Of a stretch of DNA of 64,000 nucleotides, positions 42,278-52,018 are shown piece by piece. The notes below the pieces were generated by a model. That model did not search any database and was not told the DNA's origin. It saw only the letters and a program-made list of their open reading frames with translations. Source of the DNA: CAYNLK01 sp964398055 (GTDB taxonomy: Bacteria > Chloroflexota > Anaerolineae > 4572-78 > J111); NCBI GenBank assembly GCA_964398055.1, contig CAYNLK010000029.1, forward strand, positions 11,892 through 75,891, given 5' to 3'. Each line of letters opens with the position of its first letter. Positions within the stretch are counted from its first letter, which is position 1. Made by a program: the position numbers and the translations under genes.

Positions 42278-42859
42278 ATGTCAGTTCGCCATGCTGTGCT
42301 AGGTTTGCTTGCCCAACGCCCGCGTCACGGCTACGAATTGCGCGCGGCGTTTCAGGCGCTTGTCGGCGGCGAGGAGAATTGGGCCGTCAAGCCGGCGCAA
42401 ATCTATACGACGCTGACGCGCTTGGAGCAAAGCGGTTTCGTTGCCGAAGACAGCGTCGAACAGGATGCAGGTCCTGAAAAACGAATTTATGCGATCACGC
42501 CGGCGGGGCACAAGACCCTCAACGAGTGGTTTGCCTGCGGGATTGAACCGGAACATCAGCACGATGAATTCTTCCTCAAATTGATGATCGGTTTGGCGTC
42601 GGGCGCGGCCGATCCGTACCGCTTGATCCAGACCCAGCGGGCCTACTTGTTTCAGGAGTTGCACGACATCACCGAACAGCGTAGTCAAGCCGATCCCAGC
42701 CGGGAGCTAGCCAAGATTCTTTTGCTCGATAAAACCATCATGCACCTGGAAGCCGATTTGCGCTGGCTCGATATGATCGAGGGGCGGCTTGACGACATCA
42801 AACATCAACCTTTGCCCGAACCGGAGTCCAAACCGCGCGGCAGGCCCAGAAAAAATTAG
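42278..42859 (+). CDS. PadR-family transcriptional regulator
   Basis: A 193-residue regulator. The winged-helix N-terminus is SVRHAVLGLLAQRPRHGYEL with the beta-wing KRIYAITPAGHKTLNEW, and the C-terminal Vir-type helical domain (about 95-175) dimerises. ATG 42278 fits the family start; no good ribosome site is seen. It stands 49 nt before an ABC ATPase and permease, a common arrangement in which PadR represses its own efflux operon. A short TAAC-TC-GTTA inverted repeat lies at 42244-42253. Codon choice in this and the next two genes (many GCG, CGC, few GGCC runs) differs from the rest of the window. Confidence 0.88.
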   Translation: MSVRHAVLGLLAQRPRHGYELRAAFQALVGGEENWAVKPAQIYTTLTRLEQSGFVAEDSVEQDAGPEKRIYAITPAGHKTLNEWFACGIEPEHQHDEFFLKLMIGLASGAADPYRLIQTQRAYLFQELHDITEQRSQADPSRELAKILLLDKTIMHLEADLRWLDMIEGRLDDIKHQPLPEPESKPRGRPRKN

Positions 42860-42908
42860 GATTGTAGATTTTGTATTTCAATCTGCAATCAGAACTCAGG
42901 AATTGACC

Positions 42909-43649
<741 letters not shown>

Positions 43650-43731
43650 GTTTATGATTTCTGGTTCAATTGATTTCAATCAGCCTTCAGAAATCAAAAA
43701 TCGGCGAATTGGCTTGAAAGGTTAGGTTAAG

Positions 43732-46320
43732 ATGAGGTTCCAACTGATCCTCACCGCCCGCTACCTGGGCGGGCGCAAATTGCGAACGTTTCTCACTACC
43801 CTCGCCATTGTTATCGGGGTAATGGTGATTTTCGGCACGGGCATTTACCTGCCGTCGTTCATGGATGCTTTCAACAAAAGCCTTCTCTCGGCTTCCGGTC
43901 AAACTCATGTGATGATTACGCATAAGACCGGAGAATCTTTTTCGGTATCCACGTTGAAGAAAATCAAACGTATCAACGGCATTGCCGTCATTGTCGGGTC
44001 GCTTGAGCGCGTCATCAATCTGCCGCCGAACTTTTACGGCAAGGACTCGACGGTCACATCGCTTACGCTCGTTGGTATTGATCCGGCGATTGCACCGGAC
44101 CTGCACGACTATCGAATTGTCCAGGGTCGTTTCTTGGAAAAAGGCGACGGCAAAGTTGCCGTGATTTCGGAACGGCTGGCCGACGAGGTGGGCGTGACCC
44201 TAAACGACACGCTCAAAGTGCCAACACCCGAGGGCGTTGTCAAATTGACGATTGTCGGCCTGGTGCCGGGACGCGCCCTTATTGGCAACGAACAGGTGCT
44301 GGTCACCCTGACCCAGGCGCAAAAACTATTTGACATGTCGAATCGCATCAGCGTGATCGAAGCAAATCTCACGACCAAAGACGAGGCAGAAAACGAAGCC
44401 ATCGTCAATGCGATCAAAACGCAACTGGGCGACACGTACACGTTCGGCGGGCTATCGAGCGGCTCCGAATTCGCCAGCGCGATGCAGATGGGGCAAGTGA
44501 TGTTCAACATGTTCGGCCTGCTCACGCTGGCGATGGGCGGGTTCATTATCTTTAACACGTTCCGCACAATTGTGGCCGAGCGCCGTCACGACATTGGCAT
44601 GTTGCGGGCCATAGGCGCGAATCGCGCCACTATTGTTGGCCTGGTAGTTACCGAAGGACTGGTGCAGGGCCTTGTCGGCACGGCGATTGGCCTGGGGATG
44701 GGCTATCTGCTGGGCGTCGCCATTACCGTTGGCTCAAGTTCAATGATCAAACAACTTATGAACATAGATATGAGGGTCGTCGTCGAGCCGTCGCTGATCG
44801 TTGTTTCGATCGTCCTGGGTGTCGGCGTCACCCTCTTGGCCAGTTTACTGCCGGCGTTGAACGCGAGTCGGGTCACACCGATGGAGGCGCTACGGCCATC
44901 GCCGAGCCAGGTCATGCAGCGTATCAGCCGCATCGGCACCATCGCCGGCGCGGTGATGATCGTCACCGCCCTGGTAGGATTACTCACTGGCAATTTTGCG
45001 CTCGTCGCGCTGGGCGGTTTTTTGGTTCTCGTCGGCCTGGTGCTCGTCGCGCCTGCTTTGGTCAAACCGATTGCCCACATATTTGGCGTTTTGCTCGCGC
45101 TGATTTTTGCGCGTCAAGGCACGGGTGAACTGGCGCAGGGCAACCTCACCCGCCAACCTTCGCGCGCGGCGATCACGGCCAGCGTGACGATGATCGGCCT
45201 GGCGATTATCGTCGGCGCCGGTGGCATGATGTTCAGTATGGTCGGCACCGTAATGGACTTGTTTAACAAATCACTCGGCAGCGACTATTTACTCATTCCC
45301 CCCTCGATTGCGGTATGGAAAGGCGATGTCGGCGCGAGCGCCAAGCTCAAAGCCAGGATTAAGGCGGTGCCAGGCGTTGGCACGGTCAGCTCGTTGCGGT
45401 ACGCTCAATCGTCGCTCCGCTCCGCTGCGCTAAAAACCGGCACGGGCGAGACAACGGTTTCTATCCTGGGCGTTGATCCGGTTGAGTATCCAAAAATGTC
45501 CACGATGGATTTTCAAAAAGGGAATGCCCAGGGGGCTTTTAGCGCCCTGGCGGCCAACGAACGTAATGTCATCGTCAACGGGGTTCTCGCCGCCAGTACG
45601 AACTTACACGTCGGCGATGTCATTCCGCTGGTGACGACATCGGGGAGACGGGAGTATCGGATCGTCGCCATTGGCGGTGAGGTGCTGAGCATGAAGATCA
45701 ATACGGCCTACATCTCGCAAGAGAATATGAAATCGGATTTCCGCAAGAACGAGGATATTTTCTACCAGGTTAATCTTGAGCCGGGCGCAGACCCTGCCGC
45801 AGTGGAGCAACGGCTGGATCGAGTTGTGGAAGACTACCCGCAATTCCGCCTGGTGGCGGGACACGAGTACACGGCAGAATTCCGCCGGCAATATGACGCG
45901 ATATTTGCGGGATTCTATGTTTTGCTGGGCGTGCTGGCGTTCCCCTCGTTGATTGCTATCCTCAACACGCTGGCGATTGGCGTCATCGAGCGCACCCGCG
46001 AAATCGGCATGGTCCGCGCGATTGGCGCAACGCGCGGTCAAGTATGGAAGACGATTGTGGCCGAAGGGTTGTTGCTTGCTTCGCTGGGCACGGGGTTTGG
46101 CATCCTGGCGGGTCTGTACCTCAGTTACGTGTTCGTTCAGGGGATAAGCGCGACCGGCATTTTCAAAGTGGCCTATACGGTCCCCCTCGCCGGAGTTCTG
46201 GCGGCCATCGCCGCCGGCTTGATCTTTGGCGTGCTCCGCCGCGTTAGTTCCGGCGCGTCAGGCGGCGAGCATGGAGATTATCAAGGCGTTGCGATACGAA
46301 TAGGCGGCAGTGATTGGTGA
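43732..46320 (+). CDS. FtsX/MacB-type ABC permease with a frameshifted C-terminus
   Basis: An 862-residue permease with two FtsX domains (transmembrane sets near 18-40, 255-370, 400-500 and 720-850) and large external loops. The last residues read GVLRRVSSGASGGEH..., whereas another frame continues with the conserved end VPARQAASMEIIKALRYE and TAG at 46301-46303. A one-base insertion near 46230-46240 explains this. The protein is therefore probably altered over its last 30 residues. It follows the broken ATPase, so the transporter is likely dead or dying. Confidence 0.8.
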   Translation: MRFQLILTARYLGGRKLRTFLTTLAIVIGVMVIFGTGIYLPSFMDAFNKSLLSASGQTHVMITHKTGESFSVSTLKKIKRINGIAVIVGSLERVINLPPNFYGKDSTVTSLTLVGIDPAIAPDLHDYRIVQGRFLEKGDGKVAVISERLADEVGVTLNDTLKVPTPEGVVKLTIVGLVPGRALIGNEQVLVTLTQAQKLFDMSNRISVIEANLTTKDEAENEAIVNAIKTQLGDTYTFGGLSSGSEFASAMQMGQVMFNMFGLLTLAMGGFIIFNTFRTIVAERRHDIGMLRAIGANRATIVGLVVTEGLVQGLVGTAIGLGMGYLLGVAITVGSSSMIKQLMNIDMRVVVEPSLIVVSIVLGVGVTLLASLLPALNASRVTPMEALRPSPSQVMQRISRIGTIAGAVMIVTALVGLLTGNFALVALGGFLVLVGLVLVAPALVKPIAHIFGVLLALIFARQGTGELAQGNLTRQPSRAAITASVTMIGLAIIVGAGGMMFSMVGTVMDLFNKSLGSDYLLIPPSIAVWKGDVGASAKLKARIKAVPGVGTVSSLRYAQSSLRSAALKTGTGETTVSILGVDPVEYPKMSTMDFQKGNAQGAFSALAANERNVIVNGVLAASTNLHVGDVIPLVTTSGRREYRIVAIGGEVLSMKINTAYISQENMKSDFRKNEDIFYQVNLEPGADPAAVEQRLDRVVEDYPQFRLVAGHEYTAEFRRQYDAIFAGFYVLLGVLAFPSLIAILNTLAIGVIERTREIGMVRAIGATRGQVWKTIVAEGLLLASLGTGFGILAGLYLSYVFVQGISATGIFKVAYTVPLAGVLAAIAAGLIFGVLRRVSSGASGGEHGDYQGVAIRIGGSDW

Positions 46321-46417
46321 ACAGAACCCTATACCAGCCCTGACCAAACCCTGGAGCCAGACGGTCAAGAATTTTTGGGGCAAGGCTGTCTGTATACCCC
46401 GGCTATTGATGCCAGCG

Positions 46418-46807
46418 CTAAGCTTGCGGCTTGTACGCCACCGCATCAATCTCCACGGCAGCGCCAAGCGCTAACTCTGCTCGACCAACCGTAATCCGGG
46501 CTGGCGGATCAGCGCCCATGACCTTCAGATAGGCTTCATTCATGGCTGAAAAAGTCCCGATATCGGCCAGAAAAACATTTACTTTCACCACATCGGCCAG
46601 GGAGGCCCCGCATTCCTTCAGAATGAGGCCAATATTCTGCAGCGCCTGCGTGGTTTCTGGCCCGGTACCGCCCTCGACAAGCTCCATAGAACCCGGTTTT
46701 GTGCCCAGCGTGCCGGAAACATAAATAAAATCCCCCCCCACCACTGCATGGCAGAAGGCCGGCAGACGAGCCAACCCCGATACATTTACTTTTTTGACTT
46801 TCACCAT
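46418..46807 (-). CDS. ridA: RidA family enamine/imine deaminase
   Basis: A 129-residue RidA/YjgF protein. GDFIYVSGTLGTKPG, QALQNIGLILKECGASL, VKVNVFLADI and the signature PPARITVGRAELALGAAVEIDAVAY are present, with the substrate-binding Arg. It removes reactive 2-aminoacrylate or related imines from PLP enzymes in the cytoplasm. ATG has CCAGGAGA upstream. Single-gene unit. Confidence 0.9.
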   Translation of the reverse strand: MVKVKKVNVSGLARLPAFCHAVVGGDFIYVSGTLGTKPGSMELVEGGTGPETTQALQNIGLILKECGASLADVVKVNVFLADIGTFSAMNEAYLKVMGADPPARITVGRAELALGAAVEIDAVAYKPQA

Positions 46808-46863
46808 AATCTCCTGGGAGGATGCTTATATCTCTATGGTCATTACCAGTATTTTACAACTGA

Positions 46864-46911
46864 GCACCTCCGACAGGATTCGAACCTGTAACCCTCAGTT
46901 CCGAAGACTGA
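46864..46911 (-). tRNA. 3' half of a tRNA-Arg(TCG); remnant
   Basis: On the minus strand the anticodon arm TCAGT-CTTCGGA-ACTGA, a five-base variable loop, the T arm ACAGG-TTCGAAT-CCTGT, and the 3' acceptor strand CGGAGGTG are clear. Upstream, no D arm and no ACCTCCG 5' acceptor strand are found, so the 5' half is missing. Such 3' halves are typical scars of tRNA-targeting integration. Not expected to be functional. Confidence 0.7.
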
Positions 46912-47030
46912 CTTTCCCGTCAGAAGCACCTTATTTGATTATTCGTATAGCCATTAACTATACTATTCCAACTCTGAAGCAGGGGGAATACAGCTTGCCT
47001 TGATGACCAGGTCCGGCTATTATCCAAAAA

Positions 47031-47063
47031 AAAAGAGGTCCATCTTAAAGATGAATCTCTTTT
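47031..47063 (-). terminator. Second hairpin downstream of tRNA-Lys
   Basis: AAAAGAGGTCCATCTT pairs with AAGATGAATCTCTTTT around a one-base loop, with two mismatched or wobble pairs, and TTTTTTTGG follows on the minus strand. It resembles the first hairpin at its base. Confidence 0.7.
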
Positions 47064-47091
47064 CTTACTGGCTTGGGTTATTTCCCAAAAG

Positions 47092-47124
47092 AAAAGAGGT
47101 CAATCTTTATTATCGACCTCTTTT
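47092..47124 (-). terminator. First terminator downstream of tRNA-Lys
   Basis: AAAAGAGGTC / GACCTCTTTT, 10-bp perfect stem with a 13-base loop, followed by CTTTTGGG on the minus strand. Confidence 0.75.
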
Positions 47125-47142
47125 CTTACTGACTTCAGTGAG

Positions 47143-47215
47143 TGAGCCTCCCGAGACTCGAACTCGGAACCCACTGATTAAGAGTCAGTTGCTCTGCCAG
47201 TTGAGCTAGAGGCCC
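47143..47215 (-). tRNA. tRNA-Lys(CTT)
   Basis: A full 73-base cloverleaf on the minus strand: acceptor GGGCCTC/GAGGCTC with discriminator A, D arm AGCTCAACTGGCAGAGC, anticodon arm ACTGA-CTCTTAA-TCAGT, T arm CCGAG-TTCGAGT-CTCGG. CCA is not encoded. Confidence 0.95.
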
Positions 47216-47282
47216 ACCGGACATTATAGGGAAACGGCTTTTTTTGGCAAGTCTGCCGGAAAGGAATTGAATAGATGGTTAG

Positions 47283-47681
47283 TTAGTTGGTTGGGTGGAT
47301 CGTTAGGAGAAGGGGTGAAAGACGTAGCAGGAGGGGTGGCCCCAGAACCAAAATACCGACAACAACGGCGGTGATGGCTGCCACTAACACTGCCCCGGCC
47401 GCGACATCTTTGACCACTTTGACCTGCGGATTAAAGTCGCTGGTGGCGTAATCCATGGCTGTTTCGGCGGCGGTGTTGAACATTTCGGTTGAGATGACAA
47501 AGCCAGTGGTCAGAGCCAACACAGCCCACTCAACCAGGCCCAGGTTTAAGACGAACCCCAGCATGCAGATAGCTGCGGCGATGGCCAGGTGGATCTGGGC
47601 ATTGCGTTGGGTCTTGATCGTGTACCAGATACCGGCCAAAGCATATTGAAAACTTTCGAGTCGATTGATTCTACGCGTCAT
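47283..47681 (-). CDS. dgkA: Diacylglycerol/undecaprenol kinase
   Basis: A 132-residue integral membrane kinase. The N-terminal amphipathic part is followed by three helices; FVISTEMFNTAAETAMDY holds the catalytic Glu and Asn/Thr motif (usually LNTAIE...D) and VKVVKDVAAGAVLVAA the second conserved block. It phosphorylates undecaprenol or diacylglycerol. It starts 3 nt after ybeY. Its last codons come from the TTAGTTGGTTGG-type low-complexity DNA. Confidence 0.92.
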   Translation of the reverse strand: MTRRINRLESFQYALAGIWYTIKTQRNAQIHLAIAAAICMLGFVLNLGLVEWAVLALTTGFVISTEMFNTAAETAMDYATSDFNPQVKVVKDVAAGAVLVAAITAVVVGILVLGPPLLLRLSPLLLTIHPTN

Positions 47682-47684
47682 CCT

Positions 47685-48161
47685 CTAACTCTCGGTGGGT
47701 TGAATGTGACCCAGCCCCAGCTCGGCCATAATCTCCTGTTGGACGGTCCACATTTCCATTTTGTTGGCCGGCGTGTCGTGATCAAAGCCAAGTAGATGGA
47801 GAGTACCGTGTACGGCCAATAGGGTCAATTCCTGCTGCGGGGTATGCCCACCAACTTGAGCTTGAGCTTCAGCCAGCGGATAAGCCATAATCACATCGCC
47901 CAAATAAGCCTGCTCTGTACCGGGAAAGTCTGGATCGGCAATGTTGCCAAAGGAGAGAACATCCGTCGGGGCGGCGATGCCCCGATATTGGTGATTGAGC
48001 TGCTGGATGGTCTCATTGTCGGTGATGACGAGGGTTAGGGCTGGCAATTCGGACGAATGGAAAAAGCGTTGCAGGATTAACTCTACGGCTCTGGTTAACT
48101 GGTCAGGCTGAATCGCTGCCGCAAAGGTCTCATCAATTTCAAGAGTAGGATGGTTGGACAT
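47685..48161 (-). CDS. ybeY: rRNA maturation endoribonuclease YbeY
   Basis: A 158-residue zinc-dependent RNase. The metal-binding signature is HGTLHLLGFDHD, with TDVLSFGN upstream. ATG 48161 gives the family length; the frame upstream of it lies over the pgpH gene and is not conserved. It acts in 16S rRNA 3'-end processing and ribosome quality control. It follows pgpH by 4 nt, the common order pgpH-ybeY-dgkA. Confidence 0.93.
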   Translation of the reverse strand: MSNHPTLEIDETFAAAIQPDQLTRAVELILQRFFHSSELPALTLVITDNETIQQLNHQYRGIAAPTDVLSFGNIADPDFPGTEQAYLGDVIMAYPLAEAQAQVGGHTPQQELTLLAVHGTLHLLGFDHDTPANKMEMWTVQQEIMAELGLGHIQPTES

Positions 48162-48165
48162 CGGC

Positions 48166-50388
48166 TTATTCCCGTCGAACCAGAGTGGCCGGACGAGGAG
48201 AGGCGTCGGGTATAGGCGTGAGCGGGGATGGGGTTGGCACGCCTTTCCGATCTGGGGCGATTTCGGCGGTTTCTTTGCCCAGGGCAGCTTTGGCCTCGGC
48301 TTTGATTTGCTCGGGATATTTGATGCGGGGATGATGCACACCCTGCAAAATATCAACGAAGGCGGTACGGATTTTGTAGAGGTCGGCAATGGTCAGGTCA
48401 CACTCATTGAGTTCGCCGGTATTCAATTTGTCGGAGATAACTTTCTGGACAATCTCATCGATTTCTTCGGCTGAGCCTGGTTTGAGCGCCCGCACGGTCG
48501 ACTCTGAGATGTCGGCCAACATCAGAACACCGTTTTCCCTGTTTTGCGGTCTGGGGCCGGGATAGTGGAAATCAGCCTCATCTACCTCCCGGTTATCCGC
48601 TTTGGCCGCCCCCATGGCTTGATAGTAAAAATATTTGACCAGGCTGGTGCCGTGGTGTTGGGCGATGCCGTCGCGGATAGGCTGGGGCAGTCGATATTTT
48701 TTGGCCAGGTTTAGACCATCTTTAACGTGACTGATGATAATCTGGGCGCTAATTTGGGGATCAAGCTTTTCGTGAACGTTAATCCCCTCCGGCTGGTTTT
48801 CGATGAAGAAGTAAGGCCGCTGCATTTTGCCAACATCGTGATAATAGGCCATCACCCGAACCAGCAACGAGTCAGCCCCAATCCGTTCCGCCGCCTGCTC
48901 GCTCAGATTGCTCACCATCAAGCTATGATGGTAAGTTCCCGGCGCTTTGAGCAGTAATTGCCGCAGCAGGGGGTGGGTGGGACGGGCCAGGTCGGTTAGT
49001 TGAATGGAGGTGGTGATGCCGGCCATACTGCCAATGGCAAATAGACCAATCAAGGCCAGGCCGGCGGCAAAAATGCTATTCAGCAAGCCAGCCAGCAGCA
49101 GAATGCCAAGCCTGGTCACTTCTACTTGCGGGCTAAAATTAAAAACCAGAATTACCGCCACATTGACAATACCGACGTAAACGCCGGCCCAGAGCACATT
49201 GTTCACTCGTTGGTTTCGACCAAGCGCCAGAATACCGGTCCACCCGCTCAGAATCAGGTAGATAACGATCACGGTTGGGTCCTGCTCGACGATATAACCG
49301 GCCAGAAAGGCTATAATGGTGGTGAGGATAAAGGCCAACTGCATATCGATAAGGATGACGATCATCATTGCCAGAGCCGCAATCGGAAAAAGATATGGGA
49401 GGGGGATAGTTGCCGGAATCATAAACCTGGCAATGGCAATGAAAGACAGGAGTAGGGCCGCCAGCAAGGGTAGGCGTCGATGATCCGACAAGATATGGAC
49501 CGCGTGTTGTCCCAGGTAGACGCCAACGATGATCGTGATGAGTAGCATCAACACGGCCGGCGCGACAAAATCTTTGATCCAGCTAAATTGGGGCTTTTGC
49601 AAACCCAGCGCCTGAATCGCTTCCAACTCTTGGGGTCCAATGATCTGACCAGCCGGAATGATCAACTCGTTCTGTTCAAAGGTTACCAGCGAAGGTTTCA
49701 CTGACTCCGCGGCGGTCTGTCGCTCGACCTCGGTGCGGACTTGGTCCGGGAAACTGTTGGGTTTGATTAAATCTTCGGTAATGGCCACGATCACGCTGGC
49801 CTGATCGTCGGGTGTGTCCAGGGCAACGTTGGTGGGTAGTTCACGCCGTTTGAGCAAAACCTGGTGCTCTCTGATCTCGGCCCGCATTGCCTCTTCAAGA
49901 ATCTTGAGCGCTTCTTGCTTGGTTTCCCCCCAGGCCTGATCGTTCATAATGAAAATTTGATCGACCACGCTGTCGGACAGAGTCAGATCGGGGATGGCCG
50001 CAATCCAATCCGATTTTGCCGCCAGAGAACCGTAAGGGTCGGCCCGAATGGAGTCCAGGTAATCAAAAATCTGGCGGAGGCGGTTGATCTGTTGGCGGGC
50101 AACGGTAGGGTCCGGTGGGGTATAGACCGTTGATACGGCATTGCGGGCCCGTTCCCGTTCTGCTTCCGTTTGACTCTCGCTCACGTAGACAATCTGGCTG
50201 GGCGCAAAGATATCCTGTGGCACCACGCTGCCGAGTTCCAAATTATCGATGATGTTGTCGGGAAAAAAATCGTAAATAAGGATCAGGGCGCCAATGATGA
50301 AAAATATAGCGGCAATTAAGAGACCCCGGAGAACATTCCGGTCGGTAATTCTGTTGGTACGGCTGGCGCGACTGCCATTGGCTTGCAT
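48166..50388 (-). CDS. pgpH: 7TM-HD c-di-AMP phosphodiesterase, PgpH/YqfF family
   Basis: A 740-residue protein. One N-terminal helix (about 22-42), an extracellular 7TMR-HDED domain (about 55-275), seven membrane helices (about 280-480), and a cytoplasmic HD domain (about 500-690) with YHHSLMV, YYHDVGKMQRPYFF and QHHGTSLVKYFYYQA. The HD residues are intact. It hydrolyses c-di-AMP to pApA and so affects K+ and osmotic control. AGGAG precedes the ATG by 7 nt. It is upstream of ybeY in an apparent operon. Confidence 0.92.
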   Translation of the reverse strand: MQANGSRASRTNRITDRNVLRGLLIAAIFFIIGALILIYDFFPDNIIDNLELGSVVPQDIFAPSQIVYVSESQTEAERERARNAVSTVYTPPDPTVARQQINRLRQIFDYLDSIRADPYGSLAAKSDWIAAIPDLTLSDSVVDQIFIMNDQAWGETKQEALKILEEAMRAEIREHQVLLKRRELPTNVALDTPDDQASVIVAITEDLIKPNSFPDQVRTEVERQTAAESVKPSLVTFEQNELIIPAGQIIGPQELEAIQALGLQKPQFSWIKDFVAPAVLMLLITIIVGVYLGQHAVHILSDHRRLPLLAALLLSFIAIARFMIPATIPLPYLFPIAALAMMIVILIDMQLAFILTTIIAFLAGYIVEQDPTVIVIYLILSGWTGILALGRNQRVNNVLWAGVYVGIVNVAVILVFNFSPQVEVTRLGILLLAGLLNSIFAAGLALIGLFAIGSMAGITTSIQLTDLARPTHPLLRQLLLKAPGTYHHSLMVSNLSEQAAERIGADSLLVRVMAYYHDVGKMQRPYFFIENQPEGINVHEKLDPQISAQIIISHVKDGLNLAKKYRLPQPIRDGIAQHHGTSLVKYFYYQAMGAAKADNREVDEADFHYPGPRPQNRENGVLMLADISESTVRALKPGSAEEIDEIVQKVISDKLNTGELNECDLTIADLYKIRTAFVDILQGVHHPRIKYPEQIKAEAKAALGKETAEIAPDRKGVPTPSPLTPIPDASPRPATLVRRE

Positions 50389-50425
50389 GAACTACTCCTG
50401 ACGGCGCAGGGCAAGTTGGCCTGGA

Positions 50426-50872
50426 CTAGCTGCTTAGCAAATCCCGGACAATTTGATTGATGACTTTGCCATCGGCCTGACCCTTCAATTCGGTCGTGAG
50501 CCGCTTCATCACCTGCCCCAGCCCCTTCACATCGGTAACCCCCAGTTCGATGATCACCGCCTGAGCTTTGGCCCTGATGTCCGCTTCGGACAATTGCGCC
50601 GGCAAATAGCCCTCCAGGATGGCTAATTCGGCGCTTTCTTGGGCTACTAAATCGACACGCCGGGCTTTGTCGAATTCGGCAATACTGTCGCGGCGCTGTT
50701 TGGCTTGCTTGGCGATAACCCCCAGCACCCCCGCATCATCGAACTCCTCACCGGCCTCAATTTCAGCGTACTTGATGGCCGATTTGAGACCGCGGAGGGT
50801 ATCGGTGCGCACCTTATCTTTGTTCTTCATTGCTTCTTTAAGATCGTGGTTGAATTGATCCTTCAAACTCAT
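50426..50872 (-). CDS. yqeY: GatB/YqeY domain protein
   Basis: A 148-residue protein with the YqeY pattern (LKDQFNHDLKEAMKNKDK, RTDTLRGLKSAIKYAEIE, EFDKARRVDLVAQESAEL, EGYLPAQLSE, VMKRLTTELKGQADGKVINQ). It is related to the tail domain of GatB, which binds tRNA. ATG 50872 has AAGGAT upstream; an upstream TTG is possible. It is close to pgpH, as in many Gram-positive and Chloroflexota-like genomes. Exact role unknown. Confidence 0.92.
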   Translation of the reverse strand: MSLKDQFNHDLKEAMKNKDKVRTDTLRGLKSAIKYAEIEAGEEFDDAGVLGVIAKQAKQRRDSIAEFDKARRVDLVAQESAELAILEGYLPAQLSEADIRAKAQAVIIELGVTDVKGLGQVMKRLTTELKGQADGKVINQIVRDLLSS

Positions 50873-51089
50873 TGGTAAAATCCTTCTTTGGCTAAGAAAA
50901 TTTGTCTCTTTCACAATTATAGGGGTACGGAGGGGGGAGTCAAGCCATAACAGCGTAGTTTTTCGGGAATCGGCGCCCGTTTGACTAACTCACTTAGCCA
51001 GAATTATCGAGGGGAATAATTGAATGTAGCGACCACCGGTCACTGTCTACCACATGGCGGGCGGCCAACCGGGTTAAGCGGATCCGCTT

Positions 51090-51428
51090 TCAGCCAGGCG
51101 GCCAGGTCATTCTGCGGCCGGCTAACAGGTGCATGTGAACGTGAAACACGCTTTGCCCGGACTGAGGTCCGGTATTGATGACCACACGGTAATCTGACAG
51201 ACCTTGCTGGCGGGCAATCTTGGGTGCAGTCAGCAGCAGTTGGCCTAGCAGCGCCTGATCTTCAGCCCTGGCCTCGTTCAGTGAGGCCAGATGTCGCTTG
51301 GGGATGACCAAGATATGCACCGGCGCCTGCGGATTGATATCTTTAAAAGCCGTTACCTCGTCATCCTGGTAAATTGTCTCGCCTATCTCACCGGCGGCTA
51401 TTTTACAAAAGATACAATCTTGACTCAT
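51090..51428 (-). CDS. HIT family nucleotide hydrolase (HinT type)
   Basis: A 112-residue histidine-triad protein. The CIFCKIAAGEI zinc/HinT N-terminus and the HVHMHLLAGRRMTWPPG active site are clear. The enzyme cleaves purine nucleoside phosphoramidates. GGGAGG precedes the ATG. Single-gene unit. Confidence 0.94.
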   Translation of the reverse strand: MSQDCIFCKIAAGEIGETIYQDDEVTAFKDINPQAPVHILVIPKRHLASLNEARAEDQALLGQLLLTAPKIARQQGLSDYRVVINTGPQSGQSVFHVHMHLLAGRRMTWPPG

Positions 51429-51517
51429 GCTTGGCCTCCCGATATTTCAAATGTGTTGCATCCCACGTACTGCGGATTGCCTAAAATATTCGCTTGCCCC
51501 CACTGTCCACCCGGCGT

Positions 51518-52018
51518 TTAATGCCCCTGTTCGGCCGCCGGGTCATCTCTGAGCAGCTCCAGGGCGTGCGGTAAGGCCGGTAAGATGGTTTGGAGATTCT
51601 CGCGGGCCGCTTTGGGGCTGCCGGGCAGATTGACAATCAAAGTGCGCCCGCGAATGCCGGCCACCGGTCTCGACAGCATAGCATGGGGGGTGATGGCGAG
51701 GCTGTCCCGTAACATCGCCTGCACCAGGCCGGGGGCTTCTTTCTCGATGACCAGCCGGGTTGCTTCAGGGGTAACATCACGCGGGGCAAAACCGGTGCCG
51801 CCGGTAGTGAAGATCAGCTCCAGGTGATGCCGGTCGACCCAGGCCAGCAGCGTATCTTTGATAACTTCCAGCTCATCTGGAACAACTTCGGTTTGCTCAA
51901 CCGTGGCCTGTAATTGCTCAACGACAATCTGGCTAATGAGAGGGCCGCTTTTGTCCTCATAAATGCCCTGGGCGCCCCGGTCACTGATGGTCAAAACGCC
52001 AACTCTGGTTAACTGCAT
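51518..52018 (-). CDS. MogA/MoaB family molybdenum cofactor biosynthesis protein
   Basis: A 166-residue molybdopterin adenylyltransferase-like protein. VGVLTISDRGAQGIYEDKSG, FTTGGTGFAPRDVTPEAT and LPGSPKAARENL are the MPT-binding motifs. ATG 52018 has GGAG ten bases upstream; an in-frame TTG lies 9 nt further. It would adenylate or prepare molybdopterin, which the molybdenum hydroxylase at 24.8 kb needs. No other moa gene is in the window. Confidence 0.92.
   Translation of the reverse strand: MQLTRVGVLTISDRGAQGIYEDKSGPLISQIVVEQLQATVEQTEVVPDELEVIKDTLLAWVDRHHLELIFTTGGTGFAPRDVTPEATRLVIEKEAPGLVQAMLRDSLAITPHAMLSRPVAGIRGRTLIVNLPGSPKAARENLQTILPALPHALELLRDDPAAEQGH

Larger units (their letters stand above)
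46921..47142. other. Spacer with tandem hairpins between the tRNA-Arg remnant and tRNA-Lys
   Basis: It carries two related AAAAGAGGTC hairpins (47031-47063 and 47092-47124) that probably end tRNA-Lys transcription. No gene is seen. Confidence 0.6.

Noticed and set aside
46864..46945. Functional tRNA-Arg(TCG)
   Set aside because: The anticodon and T arms are good, but the upstream 26-30 bases give no D arm and do not pair with the 3' acceptor strand.
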